From Pedobacter nototheniae (GTDB taxonomy: Bacteria; Bacteroidota; Bacteroidia; Sphingobacteriales; Sphingobacteriaceae), in assembly GCF_004335085.1 (NCBI RefSeq), contig NZ_RQRS01000003.1, positions 1 through 64,000 of the forward strand: a stretch of DNA of 64,000 bases, written 5' to 3'. Positions within the stretch are counted from its first letter, which is position 1. Every line of letters begins with the position of its first letter. The notes under the pieces were generated by a model that saw nothing but the letters and a program-made list of their open reading frames with translations, ran no database searches and had not been told where the DNA came from. Both the position numbers and the translations under genes were made by a program. Positions 31,914 to 41,802 of this stretch are shown one piece after another.

Positions 31914-33197
31914 ATGACAGAATTTCCAAAAATTGCAATAATAGGATTAGGGTATGTTGGCTTACCATTAGCGCTAGAATTTGCTAAAAAATATCCTGTC
32001 ATTGGGTTTGATCTTAATGAGCAAAGAGTAATTGAATTAAAAAATGGACTAGATCACACACAAGAAGCTGATCTAGAATTATTAAATACTGTTTGCAGCT
32101 ATAAAAATCAATCTTTCGGATTAACATTTAGCTCTACTCTTAGCGATATTAGTAGAAGTAATATCTATATCGTTACCGTGCCAACACCAATTAATCAACT
32201 TAAGCAACCTAATTTAGAGCCACTTCTAAGTGCTTCTAAAATGCTGGGGACAGTTTTGAAAAAAGACGATATTGTTATCTATGAGTCTACGGTTTATCCT
32301 GGTTGCACCGAAGAGGATTGTGTTCCTATACTGGAAAGAACATCCGGATTAAAATATAATGAAGATTTCTTTTGCGGATACTCGCCAGAGAGAATTAATC
32401 CCGGAGACAAAATAAATACGCTTACTAAGATAAAAAAGGTTACATCGGGCTCAAATCCAGAAACTGCGACAAAGGTTGATGAACTTTATAAAAACATTAT
32501 TGTTGCAGGCACTCATCTTGCTCCAAGTATAAAAGTTGCTGAAGCTTCTAAAGCAATTGAAAATGCACAGAGAGATGTTAATATTTCATTTGTTAATGAA
32601 CTTGCATTAATTTTTGACCGGATGAATATTGACACTTCAGATGTATTATCTGCCGCCGCAACAAAGTGGAATTTTCTTAATTATAAACCAGGATTAGTTG
32701 GCGGACATTGCATTGGAGTAGATCCATATTACCTGGCGCATAAATCCGAGTCGTTAGGCTATAAGCCAGAAGTAATACTATCTGGCAGGAGAGTAAACGA
32801 CAATATGGGGATGTTTGTGGCCAATAAGGTTATCAAGATGATGGTTGCCAAAGATAAGATCATTAAAAATGCAAAAGTGCTTATTCTAGGCTTCACTTTT
32901 AAAGAGAATTGCCCTGACACTAGAAATACTAAAGTTATAGATATATATAAAGAGTTGGCCTCATTCAGCATTAATGTTGATATTCATGATCCATGGGCAA
33001 AAAAAGAAGATGTTGCTCAAGAATATGGGATTAACCTGGATGATTACGATCCATCAAAAAGCTATGATGCTATTATTTTAGCTGTATCGCACAAACAATT
33101 TGCTGCCTTGGATTTTAAATCATATAAGAATAATGGAACAATCATATTTGACACAAAATCTTTTATTGATAGAAATTTAGTTGATGCTAGATTATAG
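31914..33197 (+). CDS. UDP-N-acetyl-hexosamine 6-dehydrogenase (TviB/WbpA/WbpO type)
   Basis: A 427-residue nucleotide-sugar dehydrogenase that oxidises C6 of a UDP-HexNAc to the uronic acid with two NAD+. It has the N-terminal IIGLGYVGLPLA (residues 9-20), TVPTPI, the catalytic-helix region EASKAIENAQRDVNISFVNE (210-229), active-site Cys266 in GGHCIGVDPYY, and the C-terminal LGFTFKENCPDTRNTKV. It most resembles the Vi-antigen TviB group acting on UDP-GlcNAc or UDP-GalNAc. No UDP-GlcNAc 2-epimerase gene is in the window, which argues against a ManNAcA product. A UDP-acetylated aminouronic acid is therefore likely in the polymer. Confidence 0.9.
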   Translation: MTEFPKIAIIGLGYVGLPLALEFAKKYPVIGFDLNEQRVIELKNGLDHTQEADLELLNTVCSYKNQSFGLTFSSTLSDISRSNIYIVTVPTPINQLKQPNLEPLLSASKMLGTVLKKDDIVIYESTVYPGCTEEDCVPILERTSGLKYNEDFFCGYSPERINPGDKINTLTKIKKVTSGSNPETATKVDELYKNIIVAGTHLAPSIKVAEASKAIENAQRDVNISFVNELALIFDRMNIDTSDVLSAAATKWNFLNYKPGLVGGHCIGVDPYYLAHKSESLGYKPEVILSGRRVNDNMGMFVANKVIKMMVAKDKIIKNAKVLILGFTFKENCPDTRNTKVIDIYKELASFSINVDIHDPWAKKEDVAQEYGINLDDYDPSKSYDAIILAVSHKQFAALDFKSYKNNGTIIFDTKSFIDRNLVDARL

Positions 33198-33229
33198 CAT
33201 TGCGTTTTTTTTACAACTAAATTATTGTG

Positions 33230-33237
33230 TATGTTTG
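33230..33237 (+). promoter_or_regulatory. -7 element upstream of gmd
   Basis: TATGTTTG is an exact TAnnTTTG match 26 bases before ATG 33264. No clear -33. Confidence 0.45.
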
Positions 33238-33263
33238 CAAGCTTAATACCTATTGAATAGTTT

Positions 33264-34400
33264 ATGAAAGTTGCCTTAATTACAGGAGTAACGGGCCAGG
33301 ATGGTGCATACTTAGCAGAGTTTTTGCTGAAAAAAGGATACTTTGTTCATGGCTTAAAAAGACGTTCTTCTTCCTTTAATACCGATCGAATAGATCATTT
33401 ATATCAAGATCAGCACGAAAAAGATGTTAATTTCAAACTCCATTATGGAGATTTAACAGATTCAACTAACTTAATCCGTATTATTCAGGAAACACAGCCC
33501 GATGAGATTTATAATCTTGCTGCAATGAGCCATGTTCATGTAAGTTTCGAAATGCCCGAATATACCGCAAATGCTGATGGACTTGGAACCTTAAGACTAC
33601 TTGAAGCTATTCGTATTTTGGGGCTTACAGAAAAAACTAAAATATATCAAGCTTCAACTTCTGAGTTGTATGGATTGGTGCAGGCTGTACCACAAAGTGA
33701 AAGCACTCCTTTTTATCCAAGATCGCCTTATGCAGTTGCAAAGATGTATGCGTATTGGATCACTGTAAATTATCGCGAAGCATATAAAATGTTTGCCTGT
33801 AACGGAATTTTATTTAATCATGAAAGTCCGCTAAGAGGAGAAACGTTTGTTACCAGAAAAATTACTCGTGCTGCAGCCAAAATTTCTTTAGGGTTACAAA
33901 ACTGTCTTTATCTTGGAAACCTCTCTGCACAAAGAGATTGGGGCCATGCTAAAGACTATATTGAGGCAATGTGGTTAATCCTTCAACAAGAAAAACCAGA
34001 AGATTATGTGATTGCAACAGGGGTTACTACTACAGTTCGTGAGTTTGTAAGGATGAGTTTTGCCGAACTTGGCATAGAAATTGAGTTTAGCGGCAAAGAT
34101 GAACACGAAAAAGGAGTGATAATTGATGTTGATGAAGAACTTGCTCATAAATTAGGTGTTAAAACTGAGTTTTTAAAACCTGGAATGACAATAGTAAGAG
34201 TAGATCCTAAATATTTTAGGCCAACGGAAGTTGATCTGTTATTAGGAGATCCTACAAAATCTAAAACACAATTAGGTTGGCAACCGAAGTATGATTTACA
34301 AGCTTTAGTAAAAGATATGGCTCATGCAGATTTACAACTTATGAAAAAAGACGAGTACCTAAAAAAGGGCGGATTTAAAACCCTTAATTATTTTGAATAA
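33264..34400 (+). CDS. gmd: GDP-mannose 4,6-dehydratase
   Basis: Converts GDP-D-mannose to GDP-4-keto-6-deoxy-D-mannose. The 378-residue SDR shows [15 protein letters not shown] (residues 7-21), [29 protein letters not shown], the TSELYG loop, [15 protein letters not shown] (Tyr-x-x-x-Lys) and [21 protein letters not shown], all diagnostic for GMD. ManC, which makes its substrate, is encoded at 50978. The usual partner, GDP-fucose synthase, is not present in the window, so the end product (GDP-L-fucose, GDP-D-rhamnose or an amino sugar) cannot be fixed. Confidence 0.96.
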   Translation: MKVALITGVTGQDGAYLAEFLLKKGYFVHGLKRRSSSFNTDRIDHLYQDQHEKDVNFKLHYGDLTDSTNLIRIIQETQPDEIYNLAAMSHVHVSFEMPEYTANADGLGTLRLLEAIRILGLTEKTKIYQASTSELYGLVQAVPQSESTPFYPRSPYAVAKMYAYWITVNYREAYKMFACNGILFNHESPLRGETFVTRKITRAAAKISLGLQNCLYLGNLSAQRDWGHAKDYIEAMWLILQQEKPEDYVIATGVTTTVREFVRMSFAELGIEIEFSGKDEHEKGVIIDVDEELAHKLGVKTEFLKPGMTIVRVDPKYFRPTEVDLLLGDPTKSKTQLGWQPKYDLQALVKDMAHADLQLMKKDEYLKKGGFKTLNYFE

Positions 34401-34489
34401 TTTATTCTTAATATTATAACACAAAACCTCCCAGTTTAACATAATAAATTTCAACTCAAATTTAAAAGGAGATTGAATCAATACTATTT

Positions 34490-36958
34490 ATGGAAAGAAA
34501 AATACTGAAATTATTAACTCTTGTTATAATCTGTATAAGTTTTAGCACAGTTGCTATTGCACAAACCAATTATGCCAATGTTAAAGTCGATGAATTATCT
34601 GATGCACAAATTTTGCAGATGATTAAGCAGGCAGAATCAATTGGTTATGGCGATGCACAATTAGAGCAAATGGCAGCAGCTAAAGGCATGAAGGCTGATG
34701 AAATTCAAAAACTTCGTCTCCGTGTTGAAAAAGTTCGTAAACAAGGATCAGCAGTTAAAGCAGAAGATAAACCAACTAATACTGGTCGTGAAATAAGTGA
34801 AACAACCGATGGAGGAAAGGTTGATAACGAGAAAAAAGTTGCGGATGAGGAAGTTGGTCCAAAGATTTTCGGATCTGAAATGTTTAAAAATGGATCAATT
34901 ACTTTCGAGCCAAACCTACGTATTGCAACACCCAAAAGTTATGTCATTGGGCCAGATGATAAATTGTTAATTGATTTGAATGGCGATAACGAAGCAAACT
35001 ATAATCTTCAGGTTAGTCCAGATGGTGTGATTAATCTTCAGTATGTTGGTCGGATTTCAGTTGGAGGATTAACTATTGAACAGGCAGAATCAAAAATTAG
35101 AGCTGCTATGGGTAAAACTTATCCTTCATTAAGATCTGGAAGAACAAGTTTGGCCATCAATTTAGGAAATATTAGAAGCATAAAAGTAACGCTAACAGGT
35201 CAATTAGTTAAACCTGGAACATATACACTATCGTCATTATCTACAGTATATAATGCACTATATGCATCTGGAGGACCATCTCACAATGGATCTTTTCGTA
35301 AAATACAAGTTATAAGGAATAACAAAGTCGTATCAACAGTTGATGTTTATGATTTTTTGTTAAAAGGAATTCAACAGAATAATATACGTTTGCAAGATCA
35401 GGATGTAATTAATGTTCCGGTTTTTGATAAAAGAGTAGAGATTACTGGCGAAATAAAAGTTCCTGCATTTTTTGAGGTTGTAAATGGTGAAACGTTACAA
35501 AGTGTATTAAACTTTGCCGGAGGTTTTACAACACAAGCTTATACGGCAAAAATTAAATCTTTTCAGAATACCGATAGAGAAAGAAAAATTTTAGATGTAC
35601 CCGCGGCAGAATTCAATTCTTACGTACCTAAAAATGGCGACAAATTCGTTGTAGAAGCAATATTGGATCGCTTTGCTAATCGTGTTGAGATTCTAGGCGC
35701 TGTATTCCGTCCTGGTGTTTATGAACTAGATAAAGGACTAACATTACGTGGTTTAATTAACAAATCTGATGGCTTAACTGAAGATGCTTTTCTAAATCGA
35801 GGTTATATTAATCGTTTAAATCCTGACAATACACAATCTTTAATTTCATTTGATTTAGCTAAGATTATTTCTGGTTCAGAAAGTGATATTACTTTACAAA
35901 GGGAAGATAAGATTACAATTTCATCTTTGTTTGATTTAAGAGATGAATATAAAATAAGCGTTCAAGGAGAAGTTAGAGCGCCAGGAAGTTTTGAATATGC
36001 AGATAATATGACTTTGGAATCTGTAATTCAAATGGCGGGAGGATTTAAAGAAGGCGCTACACCAAATCGTATTGAAATTTCAAGAAGGATAAAGAATAGC
36101 GATGCCACATCTGTTTCGGCCCGCACTGCAGAAGTATTTACTGTAAATGTTAATCCTGACCTGAAATTAGAAGGAGAACCATTTATTCTGAAACCATTTG
36201 ATATTATTTCTGTACGTAATTCTGAAGGATATAGTGCGCAAAAACAAGTGAAATTAGAAGGAGAAGTTCTTTATCCAGGAACTTACACCATCACTAATAA
36301 AAATGAAAGAATTTCTGATTTAATAAAGAGAGCGGGAGGTTTAACTTCTTATGCATATGCAGATGGTGCTTCACTAAAAAGACCAGGTGCAGAAAAAGTT
36401 AATCCTACTGATAAAAATGCAATCAATAATAAGGACGAAGAAGATAAAAAATACCTAAATTTAAAAAGAGCGCAAGAAGCAGGTGTTAAAGATACTGTTA
36501 AAGCAGAAGTAGAACAGAAGCTTATTCAAAGTGATTTGGTAGGAATAAACCTTGTTAGAATTATAGAAAATCCGCTATCAAAATATGATTTAATTGTAGA
36601 AGATGGAGATGTGATACGAGTTCCACGCACTTTACAAACTGTAAAAGTAACCGGAGAGGTTTTAAATCCAAATAGCATCGTATTTTTACCAGGAAAAAGC
36701 TTAAAACAATATATCAACGGAGCTGGAGGTTTTACCTCAAATGCTAGAAAATCGGGTGTATATGTTAAGTATGCAAATGGTTCTGCAGCAGCAGTGAGTA
36801 AGTTTTTGTTTTTTAATAATAACCCGATAATTAAACCTGGAGCAGAAATTTTAGTTCCTAAAAGAGCTGAGAGGGAGAGAATGACTGCACAAAGCTGGAT
36901 AGGAATTGGTACTGCAGTTGCATCTTTAGGGGCTATTATTGTAAGCTTATTAAGATAA
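34490..36958 (+). CDS. Polysaccharide export protein with multiple SLBB domains (Wza-like)
   Basis: An 822-residue outer-membrane exporter. A signal peptide (residues 1-24) is followed by a Bacteroidota-specific N-terminal segment with LSDAQILQMIKQAES and charged helices (36-115). Then comes the Poly_export domain with YVIGPDDKLLIDLNG (about 146-160). At least six SLBB-like repeats follow, each marked by a V-x-(I/L)-x-G-x-(V/L)-x-x-P-x-x-(Y/F) pattern, the last being VKVTGEVLNPNS. A C-terminal membrane helix (about 802-821) may form the outer-membrane pore as in Wza. It is more than twice the size of proteobacterial Wza. Confidence 0.9.
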   Translation: MERKILKLLTLVIICISFSTVAIAQTNYANVKVDELSDAQILQMIKQAESIGYGDAQLEQMAAAKGMKADEIQKLRLRVEKVRKQGSAVKAEDKPTNTGREISETTDGGKVDNEKKVADEEVGPKIFGSEMFKNGSITFEPNLRIATPKSYVIGPDDKLLIDLNGDNEANYNLQVSPDGVINLQYVGRISVGGLTIEQAESKIRAAMGKTYPSLRSGRTSLAINLGNIRSIKVTLTGQLVKPGTYTLSSLSTVYNALYASGGPSHNGSFRKIQVIRNNKVVSTVDVYDFLLKGIQQNNIRLQDQDVINVPVFDKRVEITGEIKVPAFFEVVNGETLQSVLNFAGGFTTQAYTAKIKSFQNTDRERKILDVPAAEFNSYVPKNGDKFVVEAILDRFANRVEILGAVFRPGVYELDKGLTLRGLINKSDGLTEDAFLNRGYINRLNPDNTQSLISFDLAKIISGSESDITLQREDKITISSLFDLRDEYKISVQGEVRAPGSFEYADNMTLESVIQMAGGFKEGATPNRIEISRRIKNSDATSVSARTAEVFTVNVNPDLKLEGEPFILKPFDIISVRNSEGYSAQKQVKLEGEVLYPGTYTITNKNERISDLIKRAGGLTSYAYADGASLKRPGAEKVNPTDKNAINNKDEEDKKYLNLKRAQEAGVKDTVKAEVEQKLIQSDLVGINLVRIIENPLSKYDLIVEDGDVIRVPRTLQTVKVTGEVLNPNSIVFLPGKSLKQYINGAGGFTSNARKSGVYVKYANGSAAAVSKFLFFNNNPIIKPGAEILVPKRAERERMTAQSWIGIGTAVASLGAIIVSLLR

Positions 36959-36964
36959 TTTTTT

Positions 36965-37055
36965 GTCATTCTGAGCGGAGGGAAGAATCTCTTACCGATG
37001 AAGACAGAGGCTATCAGAGAATTGTTTATTCCAATTGCAACGAAGAATCAGCGTT
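36965..37055. repeat. Interspersed GTCATTCTGAGCG-type repeat
   Basis: The stretch opens GTCATTCTGAGCGGAGGGAA, a sequence I recall as a dispersed intergenic repeat in several Bacteroidota genomes, followed by GAATCTCTTACCG and, 50 bases on, AACGAAGAATCA. It lies in the 154-bp gap between the exporter and Wzz genes. The family assignment rests on memory, and only one copy is seen in this window. Confidence 0.5.
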
Positions 37056-37112
37056 AATAATAAATACAAATTATCAAGTTATGATACTTGACTAAATACC
37101 CGATACTTATAC

Positions 37113-38198
37113 ATGACAACAGAAAGTCAACAACACATTGCTACTGATAACGATGAAATTTCTTTGAAAGAACTGATTTTTAAAATTCAGGAATGGTGGC
37201 GTTATTTATTATCTAAATGGATCATCATTCTGTTTTTTAGTTTAGTGGGGGGGACATTAGGGTTTTTTTATGCCTCTAACAAAAAGGCAGTATATACCGC
37301 AACTACAACTTTTGTATTGGAAGATGAAAAAGCAGGTGGCGGTGGTTTGGGTAATTTGGCTGGCCTAGCCTCTATGGCTGGAGTAGATTTAGGATCAGGT
37401 GGTGGAGGTATCTTTCAGGGAGATAATTTACTGGAATTGTATAAATCTAGAAAAATGATTGAAAAGACACTTTTAACGAAGATTGATTTTCGGGGTAAGA
37501 AAGAGTTATTAATTAATCGATATATTGTTATTAATCATTTAAAAGACCAATGGAAGAGCAGGCCAGAGTTATTGAAGATTAATTTTAATAATGAAATTTT
37601 TCCTAACCGCCTAAAGGATAGTTTAATTAATCAATTTGTTGGAGATATTAACAAAAATTATTTAATTGTAGCTAAGCCTGATAAAAAATTAAGTATTATT
37701 AAAGTTGATTTGAAATCGAAAGATGAATTTTTTGCTAAAGCCTTTAACGATGAGTTAGTTAAGAATGTTAATGAATTCTATGTAAATACAAGAACAAAAA
37801 AAACGTTGCAGAATGTTCAAATTTTAAAACATAAAACCGATTCGGTTAGGGCAGTAATGAACGGCGCTATATATACTGCTGTTGAAGTGGCCGATGCTAC
37901 GCCTAATTTAAATCCCACAAGGCAAGTAAAACGTGTCGCACCTGCGCAAAAAGCACAATTTTCTGCTGAAACCAATAAGACAGTACTTAGTGCATTAGTT
38001 CAAAATTTAGAACTATCTAAAATGGCTTTATTAAAAGAGGCGCCTTTAATTCAAGTGGTTGATCAACCAGTTTTGCCTTTAGATGTTGTTAAAGTAGGCA
38101 AATTAAGATATCTAGTTATAGGTGGTATCGTAATGGGCTGTTTTATTGTTTTGATTTTAACAATCAAAAAGTTCCTATCTGATTTGATGAACCAGTAA
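37113..38198 (+). CDS. Wzz-type chain-length determinant without kinase domain
   Basis: A 361-residue inner-membrane protein with the Wzz topology. A short cytoplasmic N-terminus contains EISLKELIFKIQEWWRYLLS, followed by a helix at about 40-58. A periplasmic region includes a Gly-rich loop (GGGGLGNLAGLASMAG, about 85-100), YKSRKMIEKTLL and a helical stretch. A second helix is near 328-350, preceded by VVDQPVLPLDVVK (Pro-rich segment of the family). There is no Walker-type tyrosine kinase domain, unlike Wzc. It modulates polymer length together with Wzy. Confidence 0.88.
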   Translation: MTTESQQHIATDNDEISLKELIFKIQEWWRYLLSKWIIILFFSLVGGTLGFFYASNKKAVYTATTTFVLEDEKAGGGGLGNLAGLASMAGVDLGSGGGGIFQGDNLLELYKSRKMIEKTLLTKIDFRGKKELLINRYIVINHLKDQWKSRPELLKINFNNEIFPNRLKDSLINQFVGDINKNYLIVAKPDKKLSIIKVDLKSKDEFFAKAFNDELVKNVNEFYVNTRTKKTLQNVQILKHKTDSVRAVMNGAIYTAVEVADATPNLNPTRQVKRVAPAQKAQFSAETNKTVLSALVQNLELSKMALLKEAPLIQVVDQPVLPLDVVKVGKLRYLVIGGIVMGCFIVLILTIKKFLSDLMNQ

Positions 38199-38286
38199 CG
38201 TAAGATAAATAGTATGATTCAATCTATGGACGATACAATCGATATCTTTAGTATATATTATTTTAGTTAATTTTAATAAAAACACC

Positions 38287-39858
38287 TTGATAAACAGATT
38301 TTTTAATACATTTAATAATTTAAATCTTTTCTTTTCGTCCTCGAGAAGAATTTCGATAGGCATGGGGTTTTTGAGAATACTTCGGTCCTTTATTTCTCTA
38401 TATACAATTGCTTTATCAGCCAAATATTTTGGTGTTTCTATTGAACGGGATGCGTGGGTAATTGGAGGGACTATAATTGCAGTTTTTGCAGGCTTTTTGT
38501 TTGGACCAGTTGTAAATATCTTTAGAACGAAGTTTGTCCATCTGAAAGAAGAAGAAGGAGAAGAAAGTGCCATTAAATCGACTTCGGCTTTATTAGGGGG
38601 AATCGTAGCTATATCTTTATTAATTATTCTGATTTCAGAAATTTATCCTCAAATTTATACAGGCATTTTTGCACCTGGATTTACACCATCACAAGATAGT
38701 GTGTTACTGTTGATGGTTAGGTGTTTGATGCCTTCATTACTAATTAATCAAGTAATAATAATATGGACTGCAATACTGAATTCTTATAATTCTTTTTTTA
38801 TGCCAGATATTTTTGGTTTCTTATCAGGGATCTTAAATATTGTTTTCATTATTGTTCTTGCGCCTATTATTAGTATATATTCATTGGTGATTTCGAGTTA
38901 TATAAGTTCAATTATTTTTGGATTTTTATTAGTTCGAATTTTGAAAAAGAAAAAAATAAAGCTTTATAGTTTCCATTTTAATTGGAAAGACTTTAAACCT
39001 TATTTGATATTTGCACTTCCTTTATACCTTAATTATTTTGCGGGTCAATTTTTGACAGTTATTGAGCGAAGACTATGCACTTTCCTAGATAGTGGTACAG
39101 TTTCAGCATTTGATTATGCTAAAAGATTTGGTGATTTAACTTTAAATGTTATTTTAAGTATCGTACCTATGGTACTTACCCCAATACTTGCAAGTCTATT
39201 TGTGAAGAAGATGTATAAGGATTTCAACAAAGAACTTTTACTTTACGTTAGAATGTTTATGATTGGAGTTATACCAATTGTGCTTTGTTTTACTATCTGT
39301 TCTAATGATATTGTTCAGTTGCTTTTTAATAAAGGATCTTTTAAATCAGAATTTAAAGAAATTACTGCAAATACATTATTTTGGATGGGAATAGGAATCA
39401 TTGGTGTTGTGTTATATGTGATTAGTGGAGAGGCTTTAGTTGCTCAGAAAAAGGTAAAAACAATTACTATTGCAAGTTCCATTGCTTATTTAATTATAGC
39501 CGCTATTGATACAATGTTTTACAAGCATTATGGAGCACCCTTGTTTGCATTTTCGTGGGCTGTTGTTCATATAATATTGGGGCTATCTTTAATTTTAACA
39601 AACTCAGGAGTTGTTGAGAAGCCGTTGTTTTTAAAAGAACTTTTTAGAATAATATTATTTTACACGGTTTCACTATTGGTCGCCCTTCTTATAAGCCAAA
39701 TCTTTGATAAAAATATAGTAGATGGAAGAATAATAATATTAAAGTTAATTGCGGTTGGATCGGCGATTAGTTTGTCTATCTGTGCCCTGATTTTTGCATT
39801 TAAAATGGAAGAACGCCTTCTGTTGAAGAAAATTTTCGTGAATCTATATAAAAAATAA
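38287..39858 (+). CDS. MurJ-like polysaccharide flippase (Wzx role)
   Basis: A 523-residue membrane protein with about 12-14 helices of the MOP superfamily, resembling MurJ/MviN (ALSAKYFGVSIERDAW near residue 42, KRFGDLTLNVILSIVPMVLTPILA near 280). In this locus it most likely flips the undecaprenyl-linked repeat unit. The start is uncertain: TTG 38287 gives the N-terminal helix expected for the family, while the first in-frame ATG (38362) would remove 25 residues. True lipid II transport is less likely given the context. Confidence 0.85.
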   Translation: MINRFFNTFNNLNLFFSSSRRISIGMGFLRILRSFISLYTIALSAKYFGVSIERDAWVIGGTIIAVFAGFLFGPVVNIFRTKFVHLKEEEGEESAIKSTSALLGGIVAISLLIILISEIYPQIYTGIFAPGFTPSQDSVLLLMVRCLMPSLLINQVIIIWTAILNSYNSFFMPDIFGFLSGILNIVFIIVLAPIISIYSLVISSYISSIIFGFLLVRILKKKKIKLYSFHFNWKDFKPYLIFALPLYLNYFAGQFLTVIERRLCTFLDSGTVSAFDYAKRFGDLTLNVILSIVPMVLTPILASLFVKKMYKDFNKELLLYVRMFMIGVIPIVLCFTICSNDIVQLLFNKGSFKSEFKEITANTLFWMGIGIIGVVLYVISGEALVAQKKVKTITIASSIAYLIIAAIDTMFYKHYGAPLFAFSWAVVHIILGLSLILTNSGVVEKPLFLKELFRIILFYTVSLLVALLISQIFDKNIVDGRIIILKLIAVGSAISLSICALIFAFKMEERLLLKKIFVNLYKK

Positions 39859-39859
39859 A

Positions 39860-40699
39860 ATGATTTATAAAAAAGGAATTACTGCCCACACATTAGTTAA
39901 AAACGAGGAGAAGTGGGTGTGGTTTGCAATTATGTCCGTAATTGATTTTGTTGATCATATGATTATTTATGATACTGGATCTACCGATAAGACTTGTGCT
40001 GTTATTGATGAGATCTTGAAGGATGAGAGGCTAAGAGAGAGAATAGATTTCCAGAGAAAGGGGGCTGTTAGCAAAGAACAATTTACTAAGCTTAGACAGG
40101 AGCAAATTGAAAAGACTAAAACTAAATGGTTTCTAGTATTAGATGGGGACGAAATATGGTATAAAAAGGATTTTATTAATCTTATAAAGGTAGCAGAATT
40201 TACAACGGCATCGATGTTGGCGATCAAGTTTCATAATTGTACAAAAGACGTTTATCATTATACTAAATACGAATCAGGAGGATATAATATAAAATCAGAA
40301 AAGGGAAATGTTACATTAAAGCTAATTAGTATGGATATCTTAGGCGTCCATGCGGATGGGCCTTATGGAATGGAGGGGTACTTTGATATTCAAAATAGAC
40401 CAATTCAAGAATCTGAAAGTGACATTGAAATTGTTGACGGTTTTTTTCTTCACACTTCCAACCTAATTAGATCTAAAAATATCTTCCATGATTGGAAGAT
40501 ACCCTATCGAAGAGCGAAAATTTTTTCAGAAGTTGAAGAAAGCATAAATAATGATTTTTTATTCCCAGAAGTCTTTTATTTAAAGCGACCGAAGATAGTT
40601 CCGAATCCATTTAAAAGAGCTGGAATTTCATATTATTTTTTCAAATCATTAACAATACCAATTAATATTTTGATTTCCATTAAAAGAGCATTGAAATGA
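39860..40699 (+). CDS. Glycosyltransferase family 2-like protein
   Basis: A 279-residue GT-A protein without membrane segments. ITAHTLVKNEEKWVWFAI (residues 6-23), YDTGSTDKT (40-48) and the metal-binding DGDEIWY (about 97-103) show a GT2-type active site, though the following region differs from the classic ones. It starts one base after the flippase stop and overlaps the next gene by four bases (ATGA), fixing it in the operon. Donor and acceptor unknown. Confidence 0.82.
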   Translation: MIYKKGITAHTLVKNEEKWVWFAIMSVIDFVDHMIIYDTGSTDKTCAVIDEILKDERLRERIDFQRKGAVSKEQFTKLRQEQIEKTKTKWFLVLDGDEIWYKKDFINLIKVAEFTTASMLAIKFHNCTKDVYHYTKYESGGYNIKSEKGNVTLKLISMDILGVHADGPYGMEGYFDIQNRPIQESESDIEIVDGFFLHTSNLIRSKNIFHDWKIPYRRAKIFSEVEESINNDFLFPEVFYLKRPKIVPNPFKRAGISYYFFKSLTIPINILISIKRALK

Positions 40700-41799
40700 A
40701 GAAAATAATTGTTTTAGCAACATATGTGGGTGTTATAAATAGAGGAGCTGAGACATTTGTTATTGAGCTGGTGAAAAAACTAAGAGATAATTATAATGTC
40801 GAAGTATACTCTTTAGGAAATTCTGAAGAGATAAAAGATAATATAACTTTAGTTGATTCTACCCCTCCTTTTTGGTTCAAACCACATAGGTTTCTTTATA
40901 ACAAAATATATCCTTACAAAGTTCTTTGTGATCGGCTCTTTAGTCCAATACCTACCATAATCGAACAATATTATTTTACAAAAGTTGTTTATGAAAAGTT
41001 TTTAAAGGGAAGAAAGGATATTGACTTGCTATTTCCTAATAATGGGTATTCTGGGACAAAGTTAGCTAGCCTCATAAGACAAAAGTCAGGAACACCATTT
41101 ATTTATACTGGTCATGGAGGAATAGGGAGTGGAGAAATTAAAATTTTGTTAGAGAAGCCTGACTTATATATTGCTCTCAATGATACTCATGCAAATTGGG
41201 CAAAGAAATTTCATAATGATGTAGTAAAGATTAGTAATGGCGTTGATGTTATTAAGTTTAATCCAGAAACTAATAGACATCCAAGTGGCTTAAAAGTAGT
41301 TCTATGTGTTGGTGCGTTTGTGCAATTAAAGAGGCAAAAGCTATTAATTGATGCTATTGAAAAATTAAGTGATGTGAAGCTGATTTTACTAGGTGAAGGA
41401 GAAATGATGAACGAACTTAATAGTTATGGACAGCAAAAACTAAAATGCAGATTTGAAATTAAATCAGTTAAATATAGTGAGATTTATACTTATTACAATA
41501 AATGTGATTTGTTTTCATTGCCTACTAAAGAGGAACCTTTTGGAATTGTATATTTGGAAGCATTAGCAATGAATAAGCCGATTGTTGCTCCTGACGATAA
41601 ATCTAGACGCGAAATTATTGGAGAAGCAGGTTTGTTCTGTGATGTTGAAGATTCAACTGTTTATTCTAAAACTATAGAAAAAGCACTCCATATGAATTGG
41701 GGTAATATTCCCCGAGATAGAGCTGTGTCTAAGTTTGATTGGAATATAATTGCAAGTAAATATAAAGAAGTGATTGATTGTTTAATTGATGAAGAATAA
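40696..41799 (+). CDS. Glycosyltransferase family 4 protein
   Basis: A 367-residue GT-B enzyme. The N-terminal domain has RGAETFVIELVKKL (residues 16-29). The C-terminal donor domain carries VLCVGAFVQLKRQKLLIDAI (about 205-224), ILLGEGEMMNEL, and the EEPFGIVYLEALAMNKPIVAP block with the catalytic-type E-x7-E (about 276-296). Overlaps the previous gene by four bases; the next starts three bases on. Sugar specificity unknown. Confidence 0.87.
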   Translation: MKKIIVLATYVGVINRGAETFVIELVKKLRDNYNVEVYSLGNSEEIKDNITLVDSTPPFWFKPHRFLYNKIYPYKVLCDRLFSPIPTIIEQYYFTKVVYEKFLKGRKDIDLLFPNNGYSGTKLASLIRQKSGTPFIYTGHGGIGSGEIKILLEKPDLYIALNDTHANWAKKFHNDVVKISNGVDVIKFNPETNRHPSGLKVVLCVGAFVQLKRQKLLIDAIEKLSDVKLILLGEGEMMNELNSYGQQKLKCRFEIKSVKYSEIYTYYNKCDLFSLPTKEEPFGIVYLEALAMNKPIVAPDDKSRREIIGEAGLFCDVEDSTVYSKTIEKALHMNWGNIPRDRAVSKFDWNIIASKYKEVIDCLIDEE

Positions 41800-41802
41800 T
41801 TA

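Noticed and set aside
31914..33197. UDP-ManNAc dehydrogenase (WecC)
   Set aside because: No 2-epimerase gene is present in the window and the sequence looks closer to the TviB group; kept as UDP-HexNAc dehydrogenase without fixing the sugar.
36526..36969. 147-codon frame on the minus strand
   Set aside because: Antisense to the 3' part of the SLBB exporter gene, whose motifs are clear.
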